Origin: Melioribacter roseus
GTDB lineage: Bacteria > Bacteroidota > Ignavibacteria > Ignavibacteriales > Melioribacteraceae
DNA length: 64,000 bases
Direction: 5' to 3'
NCBI GenBank assembly: GCA_020724265.1
Contig: DYHH01000005.1
Coordinates: 76,650 to 140,649, forward strand
Within the stretch, counting starts at the first letter, position 1. Each line of letters starts with the position of its first letter. Made by a program: the position numbers and the translations under genes. Below the pieces are notes generated by a model. That model was not told where the DNA came from. It searched no databases and was given only the letters and a program-made list of their open reading frames with translations. Of this stretch, positions 54,025 through 61,558 are shown piece by piece.

Positions 54025-55126
54025 TCAATTATTAGAAAACTTCAATAAGAACGATTTAATAAATTCATTAAGCTCACCGTCCATTACACCTTGAGTGTCC
54101 GATGTTTCGTAATTTGTACGATGATCTTTAACCATATTATACGGATGAAAAACATAAGACCGAATTTGACTTCCCCATTCAATTTTCATTTTGGATTTTT
54201 CTATTTCATCTTGAGCAGCTGCTTGTTTTTCTAATTCAATTTGATAGAGCTTGGCTTTAAGCAGCTTCATTGCATTAACTCTGTTTTGTGCTTGTGATCT
54301 TTCGCTTTGACATGCCGCAACCGTATTAGTCGGGATATGAGTTATTCGAACTGCTGTTTCCACTTTGTTAACGTTCTGTCCCCCTTTACCTCCGGAACGA
54401 TAAGTATCGATTCGAAGGTCTGCCGGATTAATTTCTATTTCAATTGAATCATCAACTTCAGGAATTACAAAAACCGATGCAAACGAAGTATGTCTTCTTT
54501 TATTAGAATCGAATGGAGAAATTCTTACAAGTCTGTGAACACCGTTTTCAGCTTTAAGATAACCGTAAGCAAATTCACCTTCAACTTCAATTGATGCGGA
54601 TTTAATACCGGCACCGTCTCCTTCAAGTATATCGAGTAGAGTCATTTTATAATCATTTTGTTCACCCCAGCGAAGATACATTCTCATTAGCATTTCAGCC
54701 CAATCTTGTGCTTCGGTTCCACCGGCACCGGAATGAATTGTAAGAATACAATTTCTTGAATCATCACGACCGCTGAGCATACTTTTGAATTCTAGGTCAT
54801 CAATTAACTTTTTAAGAGTAATTACTTCGCTCTTAATTTCATCAGAAAATGATTCATCTTGTTCGGCTTCTGCTAATTCTATAAATTCAAGCAGATTGGA
54901 AGTTTTGCCTTTAATTTCATTCCAAAGATCAACCCAAACTTGAAGGGATTTTATTTGTTGAAGAATATTTTGTGCGTTTTGCTGATCATCCCAAAAATTA
55001 TTCGCTTGTGTTTGATGCTGAAGTGCTTCTATCTTAATTTCTTTTTCATCTAACTTAAAGATAACCTCGTAGTTCTTTCAATCTATTGGAGTATTCTTTT
55101 ACTTGATCTAAAAAATCTTCAAACAT
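54025..55126 (-). CDS. prfB: Peptide chain release factor 2, made by programmed +1 frameshift
   Basis: The ATG at 55126 opens 23 codons ending ...KELRGYL and then TAA (55057-55055). Shifting +1 continues as [12 protein letters not shown] and runs without break to 54025, giving about 366 residues, the normal RF2 length. The stop-recognition tripeptide SPF is in [11 protein letters not shown] and the catalytic GGQ in [19 protein letters not shown]2 ends translation at UGA and UAA on the ribosome. The frameshift is autoregulatory: low RF2 makes ribosomes pause at the internal stop. Reading only the second frame from its first ATG (54780) would lose a third of the protein. Confidence 0.95.
55054..55067 (-). 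promoter_or_regulatory. prfB programmed +1 frameshift site with UAA stop
   Basis: On the minus strand the bases read CGAGGTTATCTTTAAG: a Shine-Dalgarno-like GAGG, then TAT, the slippery CTT, the in-frame stop TAA and G. The canonical site is CTT TGA C after AGGGGG. The stop (TAA) and the following base (G rather than C) both differ. Confidence 0.9.
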
Positions 55127-55144
55127 TCTGTGATTCTCCCGTAA

Positions 55145-55474
55145 TTAATTTAATTCATTTCCGTTAACTTCAATTTCCATTCTAAGTAAAGCAGCAGCTA
55201 AAGTTTTTCCTTGTGCATCGTGTTTAAGTGAAACAGTACCGCCGCCTCCTAACGTATTGTTTAACACAAAATTTAATGCCCGTATGTTGGGAAGTTCATA
55301 TCGCTCAACTTCGCCGAAACAAATACCGTGAAAATGTTTTTTTACTTTTTCTACAGTTAAATATTTATCAATTATTTTATAACCTTTATCATCGTAAGCG
55401 ATAATACCGACATTTGCCGCGTCACCTTTATCACCGCTTCTGCCGTGAGCAATATCTATTAATTTTATTTTCAT
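55145..55474 (-). CDS. AtuA-like C-terminal (ferredoxin-fold) domain protein
   Basis: 109 residues. IDIAHGRSGDKGDAANVGIIAYDDKG and LNFVLNNTLGGGGTVSLKHDAQGKTLA match the small domain usually fused to the C-terminus of acyclic-terpene-utilisation AtuA/DUF1446 proteins. Here it is a separate gene that starts immediately after the large AtuA gene stops, so the two probably form one complex. Biochemical role unknown. Confidence 0.85.
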   Translation of the reverse strand: MKIKLIDIAHGRSGDKGDAANVGIIAYDDKGYKIIDKYLTVEKVKKHFHGICFGEVERYELPNIRALNFVLNNTLGGGGTVSLKHDAQGKTLAAALLRMEIEVNGNELN

Positions 55475-56839
55475 TTATAACTCCAAAATTTTTACTGATG
55501 GTTCAATCAATTTTTTAGGAATAAGAGCAGGCCAATAAGCAACAACTTCACTCGGTTTTGGTCTCCCTCCGGCAAACCCGGTTACGGACGGAGGTCCGGT
55601 TAATATTAAAGGTGCAATCTCTTTCCCAAATCTTTCGACGGCTTTATAATCGTGTGATCGAACTGCAATTTTGAAAACTACTTCGTTAATATCATCTTCG
55701 GACAATTCTTTTGATAAGGGACCATGACATGAATCATAACCGACAAACTCGGTTCTGATTTCTTCAAATTCCAATTCAAGGTTTTGTAATCTTTCTCTCA
55801 AGATTTTATCTGCAGCATTTGCTTTTGTTAAAGCTTTCGGCCATGTGTAAGTTAATTGACCGCTCGCTGAATAACCATCGGCAAACGAACATGAAACTTT
55901 GAAAAATTCTGTTTCGGGTTTTCCTTTTACATCATAGACTCTTACTCTATTATTGCCCAAATCTTCCAATTTAATAGAAGTAAAATCGGCAACACAGTCG
56001 GGAGTAATATATTCTTCAGGATCACCGATTTCATAAACTAATTGTTCAGCAACTGTTTCGAAACTTACCTTTCCCCCGAGAGATTCATGTTTTGTAATTA
56101 TCACTTCACCACTCGGATATGCTTCAGCTATCGGGAATCCAATATCAACCAAATCAATCGATTCCCAATCTGCTAATAAATTTCCTCCAGAAGCTTGACC
56201 ACCGCATTCGAGAATATGTCCGGCAACGGTTCCGGCGGATATTAAATCATAGTTATTCCAGTCCCAGCCAAATTCATAAACCATCGGTGCAAGCGTTAAG
56301 CCTGTATCGGTAGTTCTTCCGGTTATAACAATATCTGCACCATTTTGCAAAGCTTCAACAATTGGTTTTGCACCGAAGTATACATTAGCACTCAACAATT
56401 TATCTTTAACAGGAAGAATTGATTCACCGGTTTCCATATTATTTAATTGACAACCTTCATAAATAATTTCATCAATTCTGTCTTTTATATTATCACCAAG
56501 AACAACGGCAACTTTAAGATTTTTAATACCCAATTTGTTTGCAACTTCAATGATAGCATTTGCGCATCCTTCGGGATTTACACCACCACCGTTTGTAATT
56601 ACTTTTATATTTTTCTCTTTACAAACCGGTAAAATTCTTTCCATCAAATCGGGAATATCCCGGGCATAACCAAACTGCGGATTCTTGTTTTTTTGTTTCT
56701 GAAGAATCGACATAGTAACCTCCGCAAGGTAATCCATCACTAAATAATCTATTTCGCCTTCGGTTACTTGTTTAACTGGTGCGTCAATTAAATCGCCCCA
56801 AAATCCTTGCCCGGAAGCAATTCTTATTTTTTCTTTCAT
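55475..56839 (-). CDS. AtuA / DUF1446 family protein
   Basis: Start at 56839 (MKEKIRIASGQGFWGD). 454 residues. Family phrases are present: GQGFWGDLIDAPVKQV, DYLAEVTMSILQKQ, ITNGGGVNPEGCANAI, ITGRTTDTGLTLAPMVYEFGWDWNNYD and GHILECGGQASGGN. The family name comes from a Pseudomonas citronellol-degradation cluster, but no other terpene genes are near, so that substrate should not be assumed. With the adjacent small gene it makes up the full domain set. Confidence 0.85.
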   Translation of the reverse strand: MKEKIRIASGQGFWGDLIDAPVKQVTEGEIDYLVMDYLAEVTMSILQKQKNKNPQFGYARDIPDLMERILPVCKEKNIKVITNGGGVNPEGCANAIIEVANKLGIKNLKVAVVLGDNIKDRIDEIIYEGCQLNNMETGESILPVKDKLLSANVYFGAKPIVEALQNGADIVITGRTTDTGLTLAPMVYEFGWDWNNYDLISAGTVAGHILECGGQASGGNLLADWESIDLVDIGFPIAEAYPSGEVIITKHESLGGKVSFETVAEQLVYEIGDPEEYITPDCVADFTSIKLEDLGNNRVRVYDVKGKPETEFFKVSCSFADGYSASGQLTYTWPKALTKANAADKILRERLQNLELEFEEIRTEFVGYDSCHGPLSKELSEDDINEVVFKIAVRSHDYKAVERFGKEIAPLILTGPPSVTGFAGGRPKPSEVVAYWPALIPKKLIEPSVKILEL

Positions 56840-56893
56840 TATAAATTTTGATTGTGAATAATGAAACAAATATATCTATTAAGTGCGTCTTGT

Positions 56894-57817
56894 TCAAACA
56901 ATTCGGATTGAATTGAGGATTAAGTCTTTCGCGTTTAGCAAATCATTTATTGAGTTGATTTTTATCCACTTAATTCTTTCATCTTTTCTAAACCAAGTTA
57001 GCTGTCGTTTAGCAAATCTTCTTGTATTTCTTTTTATTAATTCGACTGCTCGTTCTAATGAAATTTCTCCGGAGAGATGGGAGATAATTTCTTTATAACC
57101 GACAGTGTTCAAAGAATTCAATTCTTTTGAATAACCCATCGACAGAATGTTCTTTACTTCATCTACCAAACCGTTTTCTATCATTACATCAACACGAGAA
57201 TTTATATTATTATAAAGAGCTGCACGTTCCCACATTAACCCGAATTGAAAAAAAGAATAATCCATTACTCGCTTTTGCTGTTCGTGAATTTCCAATATTG
57301 ATCTGCCTGTTAGATGATAAACTTCAATTGCACGAATAACTCTTTTCCAATTTTGCGGAAGCATAGTAGAAGCGGCATTTGGGTCAATTTGTTTTAATTT
57401 TTCAAAAATAAATTCATTCCCGAATTTTTCTCTTTCCGTTTTAAGTTGTTCTCGCAACTCTTCATCCGAATCGACATCTACTATTCCGTCAATAATTGCT
57501 TTGATATATAAACCTGAACCTCCAACAATTATAGGGATTTTATTCTCACTTGTGATTTTATGAATTATCTCCAGTGCATCTTTTTCAAACAAACCCACAT
57601 TATAATCTTCATTAGGATTTAGTTTATTTACAAAGTGATGCCGAACTTTAGATAATTCATCCCTGCTCGGTTTAGCTGTTCCAATTGTTAGATAATTATA
57701 AATCTGCCGGCTATCTGCGGAAATAATTTCCGTGTCAAGTTCTACGGCTAAATCAACAGCAAGATTTGTTTTACCGGAACATGTAGGACCGGCTATTACA
57801 ATTACCCGTTGTTCCAT
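56894..57817 (-). CDS. miaA: tRNA dimethylallyltransferase
   Basis: 307 residues. P-loop IAGPTCSGKTNLAVDLA, then ISADSRQIYNYLTIGTAKP, HHFVNKLNPNEDYNVGLF, VGGSGLYIKAIIDGI and NTVGYKEI are standard MiaA blocks. It adds the isopentenyl group to A37 of tRNAs reading UNN codons. It overlaps the Pcm gene by 16 bases, so the two are translated from one message. Confidence 0.95.
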   Translation of the reverse strand: MEQRVIVIAGPTCSGKTNLAVDLAVELDTEIISADSRQIYNYLTIGTAKPSRDELSKVRHHFVNKLNPNEDYNVGLFEKDALEIIHKITSENKIPIIVGGSGLYIKAIIDGIVDVDSDEELREQLKTEREKFGNEFIFEKLKQIDPNAASTMLPQNWKRVIRAIEVYHLTGRSILEIHEQQKRVMDYSFFQFGLMWERAALYNNINSRVDVMIENGLVDEVKNILSMGYSKELNSLNTVGYKEIISHLSGEISLERAVELIKRNTRRFAKRQLTWFRKDERIKWIKINSINDLLNAKDLILNSIRIV

Positions 57818-58440
57818 CCTTCCTTTCCGATTAGTGGAACAAAAGCAAAGTTTGGACGCTCGTTTATTCTATAATCATCGTCATCAATTTTATCAATCAT
57901 TCTTAAGGATTGGAGTTTACGATCACCTACAGGGATAACCAATCGTCCACCGACTTTTAACTGCTTCAATAATTTTTGAGGAACTTCCGGCGCTCCGGCA
58001 GTAACAATAATTTTATCAAAAGGATCAAACTCTTCCCACCCGATAGTACCGTCACCGAATCTTGCAGCAATTCTGAGTCCTAATTTTTCAAATAATTTTA
58101 CAGTTTTATGATAAAGATCAATATCTCTTTCAATCGTGTAAACTTTGCAACCCATAGCATGGAGAATAGCAGCTTGGTAACCTGAGCCGGTTCCGATTTC
58201 CAAAACTTTATCCCCCTTTTGAATTTGAAGAGCTTCTGTCATGTATGCTACAGTATAAGGCTGAGAAATAGTCTGTCCTTTTCCGATCGGCAAAGCATTG
58301 TCATTGTAAGCTAAGTGTACCATAGGGGGAGGAACAAATAAATGACGTTCAACTTTCAAAATTGCTGAAAGAACTTTGGAATCCTTTATGCCACGCTTTT
58401 CGAGATGATCAACTAATTCTTTTCTTTCTTCTTCTTTCAT
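57802..58440 (-). CDS. pcm: Cytosolic protein-L-isoaspartate O-methyltransferase
   Basis: 212 residues with no signal peptide. RGIKDSKVLSAILKVERHLFVPP, GKGQTISQPYTVAYM and VLEIGTGSGYQAAIL are the same landmarks as in the exported paralogue at 3645-4334. It repairs isoaspartyl damage in the cytoplasm. It overlaps miaA by 16 bases. Confidence 0.95.
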   Translation of the reverse strand: MKEEERKELVDHLEKRGIKDSKVLSAILKVERHLFVPPPMVHLAYNDNALPIGKGQTISQPYTVAYMTEALQIQKGDKVLEIGTGSGYQAAILHAMGCKVYTIERDIDLYHKTVKLFEKLGLRIAARFGDGTIGWEEFDPFDKIIVTAGAPEVPQKLLKQLKVGGRLVIPVGDRKLQSLRMIDKIDDDDYRINERPNFAFVPLIGKEGWNNG

Positions 58441-58515
58441 ACTCTTAATATTTTGTTGTGAGCAAAAATATGAAATTATTTCTGTAATTTTGATTTCTAA
58501 AATTTCGGAGAGATA

Positions 58516-59034
58516 ATGTTAGAAGCAATTATCGGCGGTTTGGTTATTATGATTATGAGAGTTGCGGATGTTACACTTGGTACTTTCAGGACTATATTGG
58601 TTGTGAATGCTAAAAAATATCATGCCGCAATTACCGGATTTTTTGAAGTATTGATTTGGATATTTGCTATGAGATATATCGTGGAACATATGGATCAGAC
58701 AATGAATTTATTCGGGTATGCAATCGGGTTTGGATTGGGGAATCTTTTAGGAATTACATTAGAAGAAAAAGTAGCTTTAGGTTATGTTCAGTTAAATATT
58801 ATATCCCGCCATTTCACAGATACAATTGCAGATAAATTAAGAGAATCAAAATACGCAGTAACAATTCTTCCGGCAGAAGGCGGAAGCGGTGGTATAGCAA
58901 TTTTGGTAATTATAATCAGAAGAAAAGATCTTAAGCCGGTTCAAAAAATAATTGATAGTATTGATCCGAAAGCGTTTATGACAATACAGCATTCCAGACC
59001 ATACCGAGGGTTTATCCACGGTGCAAGGAAATAA
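58516..59034 (+). CDS. UPF0316 / DUF2179 membrane protein
   Basis: 172 residues. Three N-terminal membrane helices (IIGGLVIMIMRVADVTLGTFRTI, AITGFFEVLIWIFAMRYIV, MNLFGYAIGFGLGNLLGI) are followed by a DUF2179 domain with LRESKYAVTILPAEGGSGG and RRKDLKPVQKIIDSIDPKAFMTIQ. Function unknown for the family. Divergent from pcm, separated by 75 bases. Bases 59035-59221 after it contain CCGCC/GGCGG inverted words near 59123-59153. Confidence 0.9.
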   Translation: MLEAIIGGLVIMIMRVADVTLGTFRTILVVNAKKYHAAITGFFEVLIWIFAMRYIVEHMDQTMNLFGYAIGFGLGNLLGITLEEKVALGYVQLNIISRHFTDTIADKLRESKYAVTILPAEGGSGGIAILVIIIRRKDLKPVQKIIDSIDPKAFMTIQHSRPYRGFIHGARK

Positions 59035-59221
59035 GAAAATTTATTGCAAAAGTATTTTTTGGATACTATATTTGATAGCTCTTTTTAGAGTAGTTCTTAA
59101 AATTAATGCGGGAATAGTTTCCGCCTTCGTTTGTGAAACAACTTCGGCGGACAGGCAGTTGGTTTTCACCTAGCTCCAGAATCAATTGCAATTTGAAATA
59201 TTGTTTGTTCTAATTTATAAT

Positions 59222-59294
<73 letters not shown>

Positions 59295-59300
59295 CAAAAT

Positions 59301-59328
59301 AATCCACCATGTGTGGATTTTCTTTTTT
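59301..59328 (+). terminator. Terminator after tRNA-Gly
   Basis: AATCCAC (59301-59307) pairs GTGGATT (59313-59319) around a 5-base loop, followed by TTTCTTTTTT. Confidence 0.85.
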
Positions 59329-59347
59329 ATATTAAATTAAAAATTAT

Positions 59348-59459
59348 GGCGGTGTAGCCACCTTCCTGCGGCGGGCAGGAGTGGTCTAATGTCCCGCTTA
59401 AAATCAGCGGGATAAACTCCGGTCTGCAACCCGCCTTAGGCGGGCGAATCCCTCCGCCG
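59348..59459 (+). pseudogene. tRNA-like sequence interrupted by three palindromic inserts
   Basis: Pieces of a tRNA occur in order: acceptor GGCGGTG, GTAGCCA, AGTGGTCTAA, GGTCTGCAA, CGAATCCC, and closing acceptor CTCCGCC. The four inner pieces match the intact tRNA-Cys at 59486-59559. Between them sit three self-complementary inserts: 59361-59379 (TTCCTGC/GCAGGA), 59390-59420 (TCCCGCT/AGCGGGA around TAAAATC) and 59430-59444 (CCCGCC TTA GGCGGG). A tRNA-Leu(TAA) reading was considered because of TTAAAAT, and because Gly-Cys-Leu is a known tRNA order, but the stem does not pair with that loop. Probably non-functional unless inserts are removed from RNA. Confidence 0.5.
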
Positions 59460-59485
59460 ATGCTTATTTAATTGTTTTTTGATTT

Positions 59486-59559
59486 GGTGGAGTAGCCAAG
59501 TGGTCTAAGGCGAAGGTCTGCAAAACCTTTATTCGTGGGTTCGAATCCCACCTCCACCT
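59486..59559 (+). tRNA. tRNA-Cys (GCA)
   Basis: Acceptor GGTGGAG pairs CTCCACC with T73. D-arm GCCAAGTGGTCTAAGGC; anticodon stem AAGGT/ACCTT with loop CTGCAAA giving GCA; T-arm GTGGGTTCGAATCCCAC. Confidence 0.95.
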
Positions 59560-59564
59560 CATTG

Positions 59565-59592
59565 ACCCGATTAATTCAATCGGGTTTTTTTA
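59565..59592 (+). terminator. Terminator after tRNA-Cys
   Basis: ACCCGATT (59565-59572) pairs AATCGGGT (59578-59585) around AATTC, followed by a T-run to about 59591. The GIY-YIG gene starts 4 bases beyond, so it needs its own promoter or read-through. Confidence 0.88.
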
Positions 59593-59595
59593 ATT

Positions 59596-59841
59596 ATGAT
59601 TTACTCGGTTTACATATTGCGTAGCTTAAAAGACAAAAAACGCTATGTAGGTATGACCGAAAGACCCATCAACCAAAGATTAGCTGAACATAATGCCGGT
59701 TTAGTTAAATCCACTAAAAATCGCCGACCTCTTGAATTTATTTATTCCGAAGAATACAATACAAAAAATGATGCATTGAAACGTGAAAAGTTTTTTAAGT
59801 CCGGCAAAGGTAGAGAATTCTTAAAATCAATTGGGAAATAG
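59596..59841 (+). CDS. Small GIY-YIG endonuclease-domain protein
   Basis: 81 residues, a complete single-domain member. The motif is SVYILRSLKDKKRYVGMT (VYI and YVG for GIY and YIG), followed by the catalytic Arg region INQRLAEHNAGLVKSTKNRRP and the metal-binding Glu in LKREKFFKSGKGREFLKS. Such proteins are nucleases, often standing alone or in mobile introns. The gene is inserted between an intact tRNA-Cys and a 3' tRNA-Cys fragment, and its stop codon (TAG, 59839-59841) overlaps the first base of that fragment. Confidence 0.9.
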   Translation: MIYSVYILRSLKDKKRYVGMTERPINQRLAEHNAGLVKSTKNRRPLEFIYSEEYNTKNDALKREKFFKSGKGREFLKSIGK

Positions 59842-59890
59842 GCGAAGGTCTGCAACCCGCCGTAGGCGGGCGAATCCGACCGCCGCCTCA
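59841..59890 (+). pseudogene. tRNA-Cys 3' fragment with palindromic insert
   Basis: GGCGAAGGTCTGCAA (59841-59855) exactly repeats 59509-59523 of tRNA-Cys. It is interrupted in the anticodon loop by the perfect hairpin CCCGCC GTA GGCGGG (59856-59870) and resumes as CGAATCC followed by a variant of the tRNA 3' end (ACCGCCGCCTC against ACCTCCACCTC). The 5' half is absent. Confidence 0.75.
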
Positions 59891-59956
59891 ACAAAAAGAC
59901 CTATTTTTTTAATCAGGTTTTTAATTATCTCATAAATAAAATTCAATAACATACAA

Positions 59957-61492
59957 TTATTTTTTATACTTCAACTCATACAAATCAAGCCTTCTGTCAT
60001 TCCAATTAAGTGTTGTACCGTTAGTTCTTGCGCGCTTTAATTCTTCAATATCAACATCATGTATTACGACAGTTTCAACATTAGGCGTACATTCGGCAGC
60101 AATTCCGTCGCGGGCAAATGTAAAATCCGAAGGAGTGTAAATTCCCGATTGTGCATATTGTATATCCATGTTTTCAACTTGCGGAAGATTTCCAACCGTA
60201 CCGGCTAAAGCAACATAGATTTGATTTTCGATACAACGTGCTTGCGCACAATAACGCACTCTTAGGTATCCTTTCCTTTCATCTGTACAAAACGGAACAA
60301 ATATAATCTGTGCACCTTGCTCAGCTGCAATTCTGGATAATTCGGGAAATTCAACATCATAACAGATATTAATAGCTACTCGCCCCGCATCCGTATCAAA
60401 AACTTCGAGTTTATTCCCGGGTTCAACTCCCCACCATCTTCTTTCATTCGGGGTTATGTGTAACTTGTATTGTTTATCAATTTTACCGTCCCGGTGAAAT
60501 AAAAAAGAAACATTAAAAAGTCGGTCATCTTCTTTAATAAAATGAGAACCTCCAATAATATTAATGTTGTACCGAATTGCCAGATCCGAAAACATTTCCA
60601 AGTATTGATCGGTGTAGTTGGCAAGTTCGCGTGCTGCAATACCTGGGCGTTTATTTTCAATAAAAGATAGGAGTTGCGTTGTAAGTAATTCCGGGAAAAG
60701 AATAAAATCACTTTTGTAACCCGAAGCAACATCAACAAAATATTCGCACTGTCCGGCAAATTCATCGAAGTTATTTATTTTCCTCATTCTATACTGAACA
60801 ACACAAATTCTTACCGGTCTTCCTATCTCCCATCGTTTTGATGGATGCGGCTGGTAAGAAATATTTGTCCATTCAAGTAAAGTAGCGTATCCTCCGGATG
60901 CATGATCAGCCGTCAAGTAATCAGTTATAATTCTTTTAATAACGAAACCATTAGAAAGCTGAGTTGTGAGAACCGGATCATAAATTGCTTTATTTGTTAC
61001 TTTTTCAATAAATTTTTCTACGCTAAATTTATCTTTGAACTTATCATAACTTGGGATTCTGCCGGCTACTACAATTCTCATCAAATTCAATTCACGAGCA
61101 AGTTTTTTCCGTGCATCATATAATCTTCTTGCCAACTTCATTCCTCTATAGTCAGGATCAACCATAATTTCAATGCCGTATAGTGTATCACCTTCGGGAT
61201 TATGATTTGTAATAAAACCTGAGCCTGTAATTTTTTGGTAGGAATGATCATCGCCGTAAATATCAAAATCGACAATCAAACTTGAAGATGAAGCGAGTAT
61301 TTTATTTTGATACTCAACACAAATTTGACCTTTGGGAAAAACTTTGATCTGACTTTTAAATTGCTCATCAGACCACGGTTTCATCCCGGGGAAGCATTTC
61401 AGCTGTAATTCTTTAATTTGCTCGTAATCTTTTAGACGTAGTTGTCTAACCTTTATACTTTTCTGAAACTGTGCAAATTTTTTCTCATCCAT
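59957..61492 (-). CDS. GNAT acetyltransferase fused to carbon-nitrogen hydrolase
   Basis: Start at 61492 (MDEKKFAQFQ), with AAAGGAAAA upstream. 511 residues. The N-terminal GNAT domain (about 15-190) has GIEIMVDPDYRGMKLARRLYDARKKLA, the acetyl-CoA-binding stretch. The C-terminal nitrilase-fold domain (about 225-500) has the triad Glu (FILFPELLT), Lys (YKLHITPNERRWWG) and Cys (VAINICYDVEFPELSR). The fusion is widespread in bacteria; the substrate is unknown. The hydrolase should cleave an amide or nitrile bond, perhaps coupled to N-acetyl transfer. Confidence 0.92.
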   Translation of the reverse strand: MDEKKFAQFQKSIKVRQLRLKDYEQIKELQLKCFPGMKPWSDEQFKSQIKVFPKGQICVEYQNKILASSSSLIVDFDIYGDDHSYQKITGSGFITNHNPEGDTLYGIEIMVDPDYRGMKLARRLYDARKKLARELNLMRIVVAGRIPSYDKFKDKFSVEKFIEKVTNKAIYDPVLTTQLSNGFVIKRIITDYLTADHASGGYATLLEWTNISYQPHPSKRWEIGRPVRICVVQYRMRKINNFDEFAGQCEYFVDVASGYKSDFILFPELLTTQLLSFIENKRPGIAARELANYTDQYLEMFSDLAIRYNINIIGGSHFIKEDDRLFNVSFLFHRDGKIDKQYKLHITPNERRWWGVEPGNKLEVFDTDAGRVAINICYDVEFPELSRIAAEQGAQIIFVPFCTDERKGYLRVRYCAQARCIENQIYVALAGTVGNLPQVENMDIQYAQSGIYTPSDFTFARDGIAAECTPNVETVVIHDVDIEELKRARTNGTTLNWNDRRLDLYELKYKK

Positions 61493-61558
61493 AAATTTTC
61501 CTTTCAACACGGTTGATTAACTGCATTGAATTTAATAAAAAGTATATAAAAGAAAAAT

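Noticed and set aside
54025-54780. Release factor gene starting at the ATG at 54780
   Set aside because: The same frame continues upstream to a classic prfB frameshift site and a first-frame ATG at 55126.
59348-59459. Functional tRNA-Leu(TAA)
   Set aside because: TTAAAA is present, but the flanking bases do not form a 5-bp stem with a 7-base loop placing TAA at 34-36, and the other pieces match tRNA-Cys.
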